A stretch of DNA of 64,000 nucleotides. Origin: Zygnema cylindricum. Its lineage: Eukaryota > Streptophyta > Zygnematophyceae > Zygnematales > Zygnemataceae. Below, in pieces: positions 32,475-44,936 of the stretch (position 1 is its first letter; every line of letters begins with the position of its first letter). The notes under the pieces were generated by a model that was given only the letters and a program-made list of their open reading frames with translations, did not search any database and was not told where the DNA came from. A program made the position numbers and the translations under genes. Location: assembly GCA_037447655.1 (NCBI GenBank), contig JBBHKE010000060.1, forward strand, positions 379,602 to 443,601. Direction: 5' to 3'.

Positions 32475-35400
32475 TCTAGGGTATCAATCTTTAATGGAAT
32501 TGACTTCATATACTGGGAAAGTATGATGATAGGAGCTCTATGCGAAAAAAGGTTTTGGGGGATAGTGAGAGGAAGGTTGGGGCGTCCATCAAGTCTTGGA
32601 ATCCCTCCAGGGTTTGGAGGAAGCAGATTCACCAGGAAAGGGGATCCACCTTCAACGGAGGAAACAAAGGAAGGCGAGGTGGTGGACAAAGGAAAGGAGA
32701 AGGAGACGACCACACTAATTGCAACTGGTTCGGCATTCATGTCACTTATTCCGAGGAACGAGGAGAATGATACTGAAATTTGGGACTTCAACAATATGGT
32801 GGCAAAACACTTCATCCTACGCCATCTCACTCAAGGACTTACATTTCCTCATTTGCAGGTAGAAAGGGCATCCGATCTTTGGATGGCTCTCATAGAGATG
32901 TACCAAAGTGGTACGATTCAGCAACAACAGTTGGCTGATCAGGAAGTTAAGGACTATGTATACGAAAGGGGGAAGATGTTGGATTTTTGCAATGAGCTTG
33001 CTACACTCTTCATGGAGCTAGAGAGTGCGGGAAAAGTTTTTAGTGAAAAAGAAAAGGTTAACTGTTTACTGATGAAGTTACCTGATGAGTTCGAGAACAT
33101 AGTCAACCGTGTGCAGGACTTCTGGGACTCAAGATGGATATAGAACTCCGTGGTAGGGATGATTCTCGTTCGGGAGAATAAGATTGAGATCCGAAGGGGA
33201 GGAAAGAGTAGCTAAGCATGGCAACTGCGACCGATAGGAGGAACAAGGATTCCCGGAAACCGGTCGGAAACTATGGGGGGAGGGAGCAGAAAAATCAGAT
33301 CGACGAGTTCGGACCAAGGGCTCCCAAAGGTTTATGTCATTTTTGTAAGAAACCTGGGCACTATATGGCAGAGTGCACTAAACTAACCGAGCTTCGGTTA
33401 AAGGAGGGGTAGACCGGTGGATTCCTAGAGGAAAGAAAAAGGCCCTTGTGACACAGGTACATGAGGCGGAATCCGAGGGCGAGGACGATGAGCTCTTTTT
33501 AGATGAGGAGTTGGAGGCGAAAAACGAGGTCGAAATTCCACGAAGGCAGAAATGTGCTTACGGTGGATTGAAAGGTGAAGCCGGCTGGATTGTAGATTCA
33601 GGTTCCTCCATGCACATCTGTAAGGATAGGCACCTCTTCACTAAGAAAAGAAAGATTCCCATCGTAGAGATAGAGTACGGGGATGTGAGGATAGTCACCA
33701 CTACTCTTGTAGGATCGGTAGATTTGAAAGTGTTAGTAGAAGGAAAGACATCCATAGTAACATTCTCCGATGTATTGTTTATTCCGGAGCTGAACAAAAA
33801 CCTCATCTCTACATCTGTATCAGATGATAAGGGAATTTTTTCTAGCACTAGGGAAGGAGTCTTTACTGCTAGTTTTGAGGAGGATGTCTATTTTATTGCT
33901 GAGAAAGGTAGCCATGGGATGTTTAGGCTGGTTTTAAGTAATGAAATGAAGAAACTTTGTTATGCTGGTGTTCATGATATTATGATGTGGCATAAGAGGC
34001 TTGGGCATGTGAATCTAGATAAGTTAAGAGAGATGAAAAAGACGGGAGTGGTGGAAGGGATTAAGTTCACTGAGAGTGATAATATAAGTCATTGTAGTGA
34101 TGTGCTCAAGGTAAAACACACAGATTACCCTTTCCTAAAACAACCACCTATAAGGGAGAAAAAATTCTAGATCTAGTACACACAGATATTTGGGGACCGA
34201 CTAGAGTGCCCTCACCGGAGGGGAAGAGATTTATGATGACTATCACTGATGATTGGTCTCGGTATTCCCGAGTGTATTTTCTGAAAAATAAGTCAGAAGC
34301 TCAAGATTGCTTTAGACAATATAATGCATGGAGTGAAAAACTCCATGAAACTCCAATCAAGAGAGTAAGGAGTGACAATGGTGGGGAGTATACTTCTAAC
34401 CAGTTTGAGGATTTTCTGAGGGAAGATGGAGTCCAACACCAAAAGACAGTTCCAGAAAACACGGAACAGAATGGGGTAGCTGAAAGGTTAAATAGTTCAC
34501 TAAGTGATAGTGCTAAAAGTATGTCGTCAGATAAAAAGATAGGAAAAATGTTTTAGGCAGAAACAATGAACTATGGTATTTACCTCAAAAATAGAGTTTT
34601 TACCTCAGCTATAAAAGATCAAACACCTTATGAGAGATGGACAAGCTTGAAACCGGACATATCTCACTTAAAGGTTTTCGGCAGTCAAGTTTTTAGTCTA
34701 GATACAGATCGATCCAATTGGAAGCTGGATCCTAAAGGAAAACCGGGATACTTATTAGGATATGATGAGGATGTTAATGGATATAGAGTTTACGATCTAA
34801 AAAGGGAAGATATAATCTTAGTAAATCATCTAGTAGTTATGGATGAAGGAAAGTCTGTGGATCCCTTCAAGTATACAAAGTCAATAAAAATCAGATTTGA
34901 GTCAGAAAATTCTGATGACTTAAAGCCTCCTAACTATCTAGGTTTTAGAGAAGATGACATTCTTGCAGGTACAAATCAGACCAAAAAGGACTCGGCTGTG
35001 GAAACTCCAGAGACAACTCTACCCGAAGCGGAAGACGTGGTGGAAATTGATTCGGAATTAAAGGATATGGAAGAATCCGAGTTTGTTCGAAAGAATCCAC
35101 GAGAACCATCTATTCCTGCCTCAAATTTTGAGGGGGGAAGGAGAAGTAGCAAAAGACTGCAAGAAAAACAGGTTAATAACAAGGTAACTAAACTATCTCA
35201 TCAAGATGAACCTCAAACTTATGGAGAGGCGATGACTTGTCCAGAAAGAAACCGGTGGAAGACAGCCATCAATGAGGAGATGGCCTCAATTATGGCAGCC
35301 GATACTTGGGAGCTGGTGGATTGTTCACCTAACTGAAAACCAATCGGTTGTAAGTGGGTTTTCAATTTAAAACTGAACCCAGATAACACAATCAAGGGCT

Positions 35401-36775
35401 ACAAGGCCCGATTAGTGGCAAAGGGATTTACACAAAAGGAGGGAATTGACTACGAGGAAACCTTTGCCCCGGTGGTCAGATTTCCCTCCGTCCGCATACT
35501 TCTTAGTCTGGCAGCAGTGGAAGACATCGAAGTGCACCAGATGGACATCAAGACAGCCTTTTTGCATGGAGAATTGGAAGAGGAGATCTTCATGCGACAA
35601 CCCGAAGGGTTTGTGGAGGAAAGAGAGGAGAGTAAGGTATGCCGGTTGATTAAATCTCTTTATGGTTTGAAACTGGCGCCTCGACGGTGGAATAAGAAGC
35701 TCGATGGGTTTCTTACCAGTCTGGGATATATCCGGATCAGCTCAGATCACTCAATCTATGTTTTCGAAGATGAGGAAGGTTTGATATTTATTGCAATTTA
35801 TGTTGATGATTTGCTTGTTTTAAGTAAACTAATGGAAAAAATTAATAAACTGAAAACCAATCTCAAGAGGAGATTTGAAATGAAGGATATGGGGGAAGCA
35901 AAATATATTTTGGGAATTCAAGTAGAGAGAGACCGGAAAAGAAAGATTATATGATTTACTCAAAAGGAAGCAATAGAGAACATGCTTGAAAATTTCAGAT
36001 GGATAAAGCTAATAGTTGTACAACTCCAATGGAGGGAGTTGAAGAAGGGAAGTGAAAGGAGTGAGGAAGAAGGAGTCGTAGTCTTGGACGAGGAATTATC
36101 TCTTGAAGAAGAGAAGTTCATACAGTGCGAAGTCTAATCTATTTTATGAATTGTACCCGGCCGGATTTAGGTGCAACTGTAGGAGTGCTGAGTAGAAGTC
36201 TAAATGCTCCCACTAAGAGGGATTGGGAGGCAGCTAAGAGAGTCCTTAGATACTTGATAGGAACTAGGGATCTATGGTTTCATTTGGGTGGGGAGAATAC
36301 TGACATCACTACTTGGAGTGATGCCAGTTATGGTGATGCTTCGATGAGGAGATGCACTTCTGGATATGTATTATATGTGGGTGATAGGGCTTGCTGTTGG
36401 AGTAGCAAACAACAAAAAGTTATTGCTCAGTCCACCTTGGAGGCTGAGTATATGGCCTCTTGTTATGCTGTAAAAGAATTGATGTGGGTCAAGTCTTTGC
36501 TTGGTGAGCTTGGTCACATTAATAGTGGTGTGCAATTTTTTTTTTGGGATAATCAGGCAGCAATCGCTATTTCTGCCAATCCTAAACATCATTTTAAAGC
36601 CAAACGCATGAACATCAGACTCAACTTTGTTAGAGAGAAAGTAGAAAACAAAATAATCAGTTTAGAGTATCGACCAGATAGTGAGATGGTAGCAGATATG
36701 ATGACCAAACCTGTGCCTTCCCTTAAGCTAATTTTCTGCAAGGAGAAGTGTGGCCTGAAATTAAAGATTGATTAG
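32463..36775 (+). pseudogene. copia element A gag-pol, broken
   Basis: Gag from ATG 32463 (FNGIDFIYWESMMIG start) to a stop at 33141; zinc knuckle CHFCKKPGHYMAEC at 33336-33377; protease VDSGSSMH at 33592-33615; integrase with HKRLGHVNLDKL, then TDDWSRYSRV at 34246 onward and RSDNGGEYTS at 34373 onward; RT with VDDLLVLSK and YVDD at 35799-35810; RNase H ending 36775 with ADMMTKPVPSLK. Order gag-PR-INT-RT-RH identifies Ty1/copia. Stops or frameshifts at about 33143, 33412, 34170, 34556, 35336 and 35954 make it inactive. It is the closest relative of element B in the window. Confidence 0.92.
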
Positions 36776-36786
36776 AAAATAAGGGG
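36775..36786 (+). other. polypurine tract of element A
   Basis: GAAAATAAGGGG directly precedes the TGTTTAGAAATTAATGG start of the 3' LTR. Confidence 0.75.
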
Positions 36787-37874
36787 TGTTTAGAAATTAA
36801 TGGTCCATTTAAAGTATTTTCTAGGTCTAAATAGAAATATAGAAAGAAGCCGAGGCAGTCTACCTCTAACTTCTCTCTCCAACTCTCAAACTTGTCGCAG
36901 TCACTGAGAGTTCGGAGAGGGAGCTAGAGCCATGGCTACCTAAGCGATCCAGAGGTTTATGGGAAATATATATTAGTTAGGGGTTTATTTACTAAAAGAT
37001 ATGTGCCGGCCACAGGATTTGATCCTGGAACCTGAGAGACGGCAAACTGCTGGTAGCCGGTAGTCTTAACCGTTAGTTCTTTAGCTAGTGTTACGTACTA
37101 TATTGTTTGATTTTTAATAATACATTAACAAGTAGGATAATTCATTTAACTGATACTATTTACGGGGTACCGAAAGTACCAAACTTCAAACGTACTCCAA
37201 ATGTGTACTTGCGAATCGAAGTCAAACGCTTCGATCGCGAACCCGATATAAAAGTGACGTTCAACTCAAATCGTCACAAATCCACCCGTGCGAAATAATC
37301 GCACGAAATATCTCCATACAATTACATAGACGCGAATCGAAGTTGAGCGCTTCCTACGCGAACGCGAAATACATTGCGGTTTATTAAAGCGTCACGTCTC
37401 GCGATTCAACAATGAACCTAACAGTTTTGAATTAAGCAGCGGGGATCTCGAGCGACATAAGGACGACTCAGACGACAACACGGGTCTACTCCATGGCCTT
37501 GTCGTACAGATGTCGTACATAAAGTACATCGGCAACAATACTTTTTGGTACTTTACAATATTCTGATTGGAGCGTACTTTAGAAGATAGGGTTTGTGAGA
37601 GAGATGTAGGACTTAGAATATTTTCGACAGTCACCTCTCCCTTGGGTATTTTGTATAAATTGGTATCTTTGCCGGCTCATAACGTATCGGTTGATTGGTC
37701 GTTTTTAGTGATTCTTTTTGCTACTAACTTAAGGGAGTCCAAGCTCCACAAGGGTGCAGTCAAATTGTCAGTTTGCCTTCCTGGACAGCAATGGTTGTGG
37801 CTTGAAGTGGGTTAGTTAAACACTATCTAGAGGTTTCTTGTATTCTGTAGTCCAATGGAGGACACAAAATTGCA
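36787..37874 (+). mobile_element. 3' LTR of element A, chimeric
   Basis: The first ~388 bases match the A LTR up to TACTATTTACGGGGTAC (~37173). The next part is unlike A, and the last ~370 bases (from about 37500) match the type B LTR and end GACACAAAATTGCA. Total length is close to that of a normal LTR. The right flank does not repeat the CACGT found left of the 5' LTR. Confidence 0.7.
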
Positions 37875-38491
37875 ACTTTACTGTTACACAACGATGCTGG
37901 GAGGAACCCTAATACTGTGGTCCTTATGGAACTAATTAATACATATTGAATTTCGTGCATAGTTGTATATTGTCGTGGATGAGATTGCGTGACCAAGACT
38001 TGACAATTTAGTTTCTCACATGTGGAGCGGATATTTTTAAGCTTTAAATAAGTCTTTTGATAATTTCCTCTATAATTGTGACATAAAACCATTTGAATCC
38101 AAAGGTTTGAAGAGTACTTCGGCGGGCCTTTTACTGCTCCATGGTGTCAACGTGTGTGATTTGCTCTTCAACAAGCCCAACAAGTCGCATTTTTTCAACG
38201 AAACAAAATGGCAAACGACGTGTAGGGGATTTAAGATCTTTGGCTTAAGAATACGTTCCATATCTACCATAAGTTTGGATTTAGACCTTAACATGTTAGG
38301 TTGGTGAGTAATCATCTACCGTAGGATATGTTTTTGTGGATAAAATACTTTGGTAGTTTTAGTTATCTTTCGCCGTCGCCTGATTTACTTCGGTGGTTTT
38401 GTTCATTCTTTCCTTTTATACTCCCTTGTTTTCTTTTAACACTTGTGCCCTATAAGTGTTTTTCTTTTCTGTGTGACACTTTTACTCACGT
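37875..38491. other. unassigned spacer between element A and solo LTR
   Basis: About 600 bases with two opposed short frames around 38070-38315; no domain, no repeat partner noticed in the window. Confidence 0.4.
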
Positions 38492-39550
38492 TGTTTGTAG
38501 AAGTTAATGGTCCGTTTAAAGTATTTTCTAGGTCTAAATAGAAATAAAGAAAGAAGCCGAGGCAGTCTACCTCTAACTTCTCTCTCCAACTCTCAAACTT
38601 GTCGCAGTCACTGAGAGTTCGGAGAGGGAGCTAGAGCCATGGCTACCTAGGCTATCCAGAGGTTTATGGGAAATATATATTAGTTAGGGGTTTATTTACT
38701 AAAAGATATGTGCCGGCCACAGGATTTGATCCTGGAACCTGAGAGACGGCAAACTGCTGGTAGCCGGTAGTCTTAACCGTTAGTTCTTTAGCTAGTGTTA
38801 CGTACTATATTGTTTGATTTTTAATAATACATTAACAAGTAGGATAATTCATTTAACTGATACTATTTACGGGGTACATAGAATTAGTAATGTAAAGTAC
38901 GGATTGTAGTACGGATAAAGAAACGAATACCGCGCATTTGTTTCTTTAGCGAAACGAATACCGCACAGGTATTTATTACGGCTACGATTAAATGTAAATT
39001 TAATCGGACGGTCGGAATGAATGCCGAAATCGCGGAAGAGAATTTTGGCGGTTTGTGGTCATCGCCACATCGGATGACACGTGGCGAAATTACATTGGAT
39101 CGTGGTATCTCAGGAGATTACGGCACCGAATCCGGATATGACATGTGTCGACATTTAGGCCATGTCGTACAATGTCCGTACAAAAAATACATCGGCAGCT
39201 GTATTTTTGTGTACGAAAGTGGAATATGATTGGCGACGTACATCAGAAAATAGAGTCTGTGACAGAGAAAGGAATTAGAAATAATTAGGAGATAGGATCC
39301 TCTCCACAGAGAGCTTATGTACAAAAGGTCAACTTTGACCCTCCATAACTTACTGCTCAGGGGAGCAAATTCAGAGATACTTTTTGCTATCGACTCAAGG
39401 GAGTCTTGCCTTTACAAGGGTGAAGGTGGTCAGAGTTATTGTCTACCAGGGTGGCAGTTGTTTTTGCTGAAACACAAAGGGGCCAGGGTTATCCTAGAGG
39501 CTTCTTGGAAGCTGTCCACTCTGAGGACTTATAGAGGTTTCTGAGTTTCA
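38492..39550 (+). mobile_element. solo LTR, type A, with CACGT duplications
   Basis: Starts TGTTTGTAGAAGTTAATGG and ends GGTTTCTGAGTTTCA. Flanked by CACGT at 38487-38491 and 39551-39555. No PBS or PPT adjoins it, so it is a product of LTR-LTR recombination. Confidence 0.88.
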
Positions 39551-39555
39551 CACGT

Positions 39556-39967
39556 TTACAACATGTGCGTACTGTTTTCCGTGCGCTGATTTTTGTACAG
39601 GGGCCGTCTTCTCTCAAATACACCTGTCTTCACACATACGGCGTATGAAAATCATTGACCTCCTGTTGGCAAGTGGGAAGACAAAAAACGAAACCGTATT
39701 TCTGTGCGATAGCGAAAGGATTTTTTGGATTTCGACACGTCGACAATGTGGTGTACGGATATTACGAAGTCAAAAAAATTGTACAGCGTGCAGGGAAACG
39801 CCTCTAATTGAACCAGAGTGTGAAGTTTCGCTTCATTTTGTTTACCACTTCATGTTTCGTACAAGTCTACTTAAGTCACTTTTTTAAGTGACAAGTTATT
39901 TTCGTTTACATCCAAATGCTCTGAAAGTTATACGGAGAATCTTCGCTAAAAAATAAAGTAATAAGAC
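39556..39967. other. no gene recognised
   Basis: One 80-codon plus-strand frame (39645-39887) has no recognisable domain and overlaps no repeat seen elsewhere in the window. Confidence 0.35.
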
Positions 39968-40177
39968 TAAGGGTGAACTTCCATTAGAGGAAAAGTGGTG
40001 TTGTTTACTGGATGCTGTACACTTTCGTACAGATTCGTACATTTTTTTTTTTTTGTCAAACGAAACATTTCGAAACATGTTTACTGGATCGCTCCAACAT
40101 TATAGGCGTAAATATCGACCGTTGGATTTTTAGCTTTTCTAGATTCGCGAAGCAATTGCGCACGTCGTTTAGCGTGA

Positions 40178-40206
40178 AGATACTCTCCTCGCCGAGGAGA
40201 GTATCT
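40178..40206. repeat. perfect 14-bp hairpin
   Basis: AGATACTCTCCTCG and its exact reverse complement are separated by one base. Confidence 0.9.
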
Positions 40207-40218
40207 CCACACTGGACG

Positions 40219-40275
40219 ATCGCGCACATCGTCCAGTTTGACGAGAGTCTCTTCAAACTGGACGATGTGCGCGAT
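40219..40275. repeat. perfect 21-bp hairpin with 15-base loop
   Basis: Arms at 40219-40239 and 40255-40275 (CGCGCACATCGTCCAG core) are exact reverse complements. The loop itself holds GAGA-G-TCTC. Confidence 0.95.
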
Positions 40276-40730
40276 GTTCAAGTGAAGAGTACAAAAAATC
40301 GCCAACACGAACAGGCGATGAGAACCGAACACGTCGTACATGCCATCCACTGTCCACAGTTTGCCGCGCTTGCACTTTATTAACACACGTAATAGTGTGA
40401 CGGATGTCACATAATACGGCAGAGGCTTTCCGTTGGAGGCAGGCGTTCAAATAAAAGCCATTGCAGTGAAGAAGTTAGGGTTTGTTACAAACCCTGATGA
40501 AGGTACAAATAGTACGTTAGAGCATACTCGTACTAAACTTTAAGTACATTACGCTGGTACAAATGTTTCGTTCTGACTTTCCGTTGAAGATATTCTGCAG
40601 ATTTTCAATTTTTTTAGGTGGCCCACATATTTCGTTTTGACTTTCCGTTGAAGATATTTGGCAGATTTTCAAAATCTTGACTCTAACCTACGTGGCGCCA
40701 ATCATAATTGAGAAACGATGTTAACCGTAG

Positions 40731-41080
40731 TGTTGGGTATCGGGTAGTTTCATATCGCGATAACTTCGATATTTAATATATTGAATATCGATCGAGCAAA
40801 GTCCTCAATGTATCGTACCGCGACCAACATAAATTATCGCGATATATATCGCAAAACAAAGGTGTCCGTACGTATACCGTACAATTACCGTACAGTTACA
40901 GTGCGGTAATCCGTACGCAAAATAGTACGGACCTCCCCCCCCCCTTAGGGGAGGAGGGGGCTTTTTGAAATAAAAAATCCGGAAAAAAAAAATCTGGATA
41001 TTTAGCTTCTCCGTACATGGTCTCAATATATCGATTATCGGGTACCTAAAATTCGATATATGGTCCTCGATACCCAACAC
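40731..41080. mobile_element. MITE-2 copy, complete
   Basis: Ends AGTGTTGGGTATCG and CGATACCCAACACT are inverted repeats. The core has ATATCGCGATA motifs, GTACGGTAATCCGTACG, and a C run facing a G run at 40932-40962. No coding. Confidence 0.75.
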
Positions 41081-41300
41081 TACACCGTCGATCGTATTTA
41101 GCGTGTATGTTTTTTTAGCCACTAAAAACATCTTTTCCCCGTACACATTTGTCTGATTTTCAATTTGAGACCGACAATCGATCGCTGAGAATCTTACCTT
41201 TCAATCGCAATTGTCAGATCCACAATCTGACATGTATGTACGGAGAAATGATGTTTTAAGAGACAAAAAAACATACACGCTAAATAGGATCGACGGTGTA
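41081..41300. mobile_element. MITE-1 copy, ~220 bp, joined to MITE-2
   Basis: Left end TACACCGTCGATCGTATTTA and right end TAAATAGGATCGACGGTGTA. Inner arms CCGTACACATTTGTCTGAT and ATCTGACATGTATGTACGG oppose each other. Confidence 0.8.
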
Positions 41301-41421
41301 GTTAACTGGCACAGCATGATGGAAGGCCACGCCAGTAAACGTAAAAAATAGACGTATCCGCATGTTTAATGGGACCGCCTAATGGAGAACAGACCTAAGT
41401 TTCAGTTACATGCGAAAGTAC

Positions 41422-41542
41422 TACACTGTGAATCGCTATTAGCGTAATGAAATAGATAGCGTAATGAAACAATTAGCGTTATTTACGCTAATTGAGAATG
41501 TCGTTTTTTTTGGAAATAATTTTTATTCTAATTTTTCGTACA
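41422..41542. mobile_element. MITE-1 left end, cut by the assembly gap
   Basis: TACACTGTGAATCGCTATTA starts a copy that runs into the N run at 41543. Confidence 0.6.
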
Positions 41543-41552
41543 NNNNNNNNNN
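41543..41552. other. assembly gap (10 N)
   Basis: Ten N separate a MITE-1 fragment from LTR-containing sequence; true distance unknown. Confidence 0.99.
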
Positions 41553-41685
41553 CCGTGTCCAAACCAGTAGTATAGACGATGGTAGAGGGATAGACCAGCT
41601 ATGAGATTTGATTAATAAAACAAAAACTTTGAGACTCTGGAGGTATTCAGGAGTCTCACCTGTCGAAGGTTCTTCGGAGATCCTA

Positions 41686-43193
41686 TCCGTACATCAGTAG
41701 ATAGAGTCTGTGAGAGAGATAGGACTTAGAAAAATTAGGAGATAGGACCCTCTCTCCTAGAGAGCTTCTGTACAAAAGGTCAACTTTGACCCTCCATAAC
41801 TTACTGCTCAGGGGAGAAAATTCAGAGATTCTTTTTGCTATCGACTCAAGGGAGTCTTCTCTTCACAGGGGTGAAGGTGGTCAGAGTTTTTGTGTTCCAG
41901 GGTGGCTGTTATTTTTGCTTAAACACAAAGGGGTCAGGATTATCCTAGAGGCTTCTTGGAAGCTGTCCACTCTGAGGACTTATGGAGGTCTCAGAGTTTC
42001 AAAAACAAAATAATTAGTTTAGAGTATCGACCAGATAGGGAGATGGTAGCAGATATGATGACCAAACCTGTGCCTTCCCCTAAGCTAATTTTCTGCAGGG
42101 AGAAGTGTGGTTTGAAATTAAAGAGTGACTAGAAAATAAAGGGAGTGTAGAAATTGATGGTTATTTTAATATTTTCTAGGTCTAAAATAAAGTGCAAAAA
42201 AAGAAGGCGAGGCAGTCTGTCTCTAACTTCTCACTCCAACTCTCACACTTGTTGCTGTCACTAAGAAGCTAGAGAGGAAGCTAGTGTCATGGCTGCCTAT
42301 GCTATCCACAGATTTACGGGGTGGTATAGTAGTTGATTTACTAAAAGGAAAGCTGGCGACTAGAGGATTTGATCCTGGTACCTACAAATAGGAAATGTTG
42401 TCGGTAGCCGCTAGCCTCATCTATTTAGTCTAGGATTAGTGGTAGACGATATAGAGTGTAATAAATATATAATAGTTAACATATAGGCTAATTCATTTAA
42501 CGACAACTATGTACGGGATAGATAGAGTCAGTTAGAAAAAGTACGGATTACGAGTACAAAGAATAAATAAGTACCGTGCATTTGTTTCGATAGCGAAACA
42601 AATACATTGCAAATATTTATGACGACTACGATTGAAATTGACATTCAATCGGACGACCAGAAAAAATGCCGAGATCGCGGAAGAAGATTTCGGCGGTTTG
42701 TGGTCGCTGCCACATCGGATGACACATGGCACCACGACATTCGATTTCAGCATCTCTAAGGATTACGGAAACGAATCCAGAAAAGACATGTGTCGGTATT
42801 TTGGTCATGTCGTAGAATGTTCGTACATAAACTTCACCGACAATTGTACCTTTCTGTACGGTAGAGTTATATAATTGGTGCCATACGTCAGTAGATAGAG
42901 TTTTAAAGAGAGATAGGACTTAGAAAAAATTGGTAGATAGGACCCTCTCTTCAGAGAGCTTCTGTACAAAAGGTCAACTTTGACCTTGCATAACTTACTG
43001 CTCAAGGGAGCAAATTCAGAGATTCTTTGTACTATCGACTCAAGGGAGTCTTGCTTTCACGGGGTGGATGTGGTCAAAGTTTTTGTTTGCCAAGGTGAAA
43101 GTTATTTGTGCTGAAAGACAAAGGGGTCAGGTTATCCTAGAGGCTTCTTGTGAGCTGCTTACTCTGAGGTCTTATGGAGGTCTGACAGTTGCA
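41686..43193 (+). mobile_element. deleted type A copia element (LTR end, pol tail, 3' LTR)
   Basis: 41686-42001 is the last third of an A LTR ending CAGAGTTTCA. It is joined directly to 42002-42145, the last ~145 bases of the internal region (EYRPDREMVADMMTKPVPSP, stop, PPT GAAAATAAAGGGAG). 42146-43193 is a full-length, diverged 3' LTR starting TGTAGAAATTGATGG and ending ACAGTTGCA. All of gag and nearly all of pol are missing. Confidence 0.82.
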
Positions 43194-43208
43194 CATACCG
43201 TTTGATAG

Positions 43209-44011
43209 AGCCGTCGGTAGCCGGTACACTTATCTATTATGTCTAGGACTAAAGTTACATGTTATACGGTTTGCTAGTTATTTAAATGTTAGCCATGTAG
43301 GATAATTCATTTAACGGCAACTGTTTACAAGAGACATAGATTTAGTTATATAAAAGTACGGATTACAGTACGGATAAAAAACGAGTAACGCGTATTTGTT
43401 TCTTTAAATGAAACAAATACCACGGAAGTGTTTATGACGGCTACGATTGAAATTTGCATTCAATTGGACGACCGCGGAGAATGCCGAGATCGCGGAAGAT
43501 AATCTCGTCAGTTTGTGGTCATCGCCACATCGGATGACACGTGGCACAATTACATTTGATCGCGGCATCTCCATGGATTACGGGACCGAATCCGGATATG
43601 ACATGTGTCGACATTTAGGCCATGTCGTACAATATTTGTACGGAAAGTACACCGGTAGCTGTACTTTTGTGTACGGCAGTGTAATATAATTGGTGCCGTA
43701 CATCAGTAGATAGAGTTTTAGAGAGAGATAGGACTTAGAAAAATTTGGTAGATAGGACCCTCTCTTCCGAGAGCTTCTGTACATAACCTACAACTATGAC
43801 CTTCCACAACTTACTGCTCAAGGAAGCAAATTCAGAGATTATTTTTGCTATCGACTCAGGGGAGTCTTGCCTTCACAGGGGTGAAGGTGGTCAGAGTTTT
43901 TATCAACCAAGGTGGCATTTATTCTTGCTGAAACACAAAGGGGTCAGGGTTATACTAGAGCCTTCTTGCAAACTGTCAATTTTGAGGATCTATGGAGGTC
44001 TTAGAGTTGCA
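43209..44011 (+). mobile_element. type A LTR fragment, 5'-truncated
   Basis: Starts inside the LTR at the CGTCGGTAGCCGGTACAC block and runs to CTTAGAGTTGCA. It sits about 15 bases after the preceding LTR, so two LTR copies are in tandem. Confidence 0.75.
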
Positions 44012-44936
44012 GAATCACATCGCGATTTTTTTTGTTAACATGAGGTTATCAAGGGCGATTCACATCCAAACAAAAAAAAAAGAATTGCATTTCCTCTTCT
44101 CATCCATCATCCATTTCTAGTGTGAATGCAACATCTAATTTGGGCGTAAATTTGGGCGTTGAATATATCCATTGTAAATTAAATACAAGTACACAATTTG
44201 ACAAAACGTACAATTTTACGTCATTGTGACGTTTGCATTACGCGGTTTGTTAAAACGCAGTTACATGAAAACGGCATATACCAAATCATTGTTTGTACTT
44301 TTTTACTTAATAAAGTACACTTTTGCACGGTTAGACACCGACCGTAGGCCACACTATTTAAAATGACACATTATTATAGTTATTAACGCTCATTCAAAAA
44401 GTAGCTTAAATAATGTAAAGAATAATTTAGAATAATGTACTTTATTTTTAGTGATAGAGTCAAAATTTGGGGTGACATTATTAGCGTGCATAAGTCTAAT
44501 TACGATTCGCGGTGTACTATACAGTGCACCGCTAATCGTTATTAACGTTAAGAAATTATTAGTGTTAAAAATAATTTTAGTTTTTCAAGATTTCGAAAAT
44601 AAAAGTTTACTCTAATTGATATATAACGTTTATTTGGGTACAACAGATCTGCCATCAGGATCTTCTCAGTAAAATAAGTAAAAATACACAATTTGACAAA
44701 TCGTACACTATCGCGTCATTTTTCTCTAATTCATATATAGCTCTACTTTGGGTTTTCTTGAAATTATATGGGTTCCATTGCCACACAGAATTCGCAGGTC
44801 CAAAGGAAGCTAATCTAGATAGTGACGACTCCAAGTTTATATAAACCCAAATGATCGACCCCTTGACAATCACAACCCCATTAAAGCTTCACCCTTGTGA
44901 AACAAGACTTTCTGTGTGCTCAGTTCCACCACAGAA
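44012..44936. other. decayed MITE-1 pieces, no gene
   Basis: 44190-44518 matches the long-form MITE-1 interior and right end (TACGATTCGCGGTGTAC). A left end GCACCGCTAATCGTTATTA starts at about 44525 without a partner. No coding region seen. Confidence 0.5.

Larger units (their letters stand above)
39968..41395. repeat. dispersed repeat R2, copy 2, split by a MITE composite
   Basis: Left part 39968-40730 matches 29782-30400, right part 41301-41395 matches 30400-30490. A ~57-base tandem duplication (TTCGTT(C/T)TGACTTTCCG... ) sits at 40567-40680. The insertion 40731-41300 is flanked by GTTAAC on each side. Confidence 0.65.

Noticed and set aside
31396-39555. One large element bounded by CACGT at both ends
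   Set aside because: The LTR at 38492 has its own adjacent CACGT pair and no polypurine tract before it, so it is better read as a separate solo LTR; the CACGT before 31401 may be coincidence or target preference.
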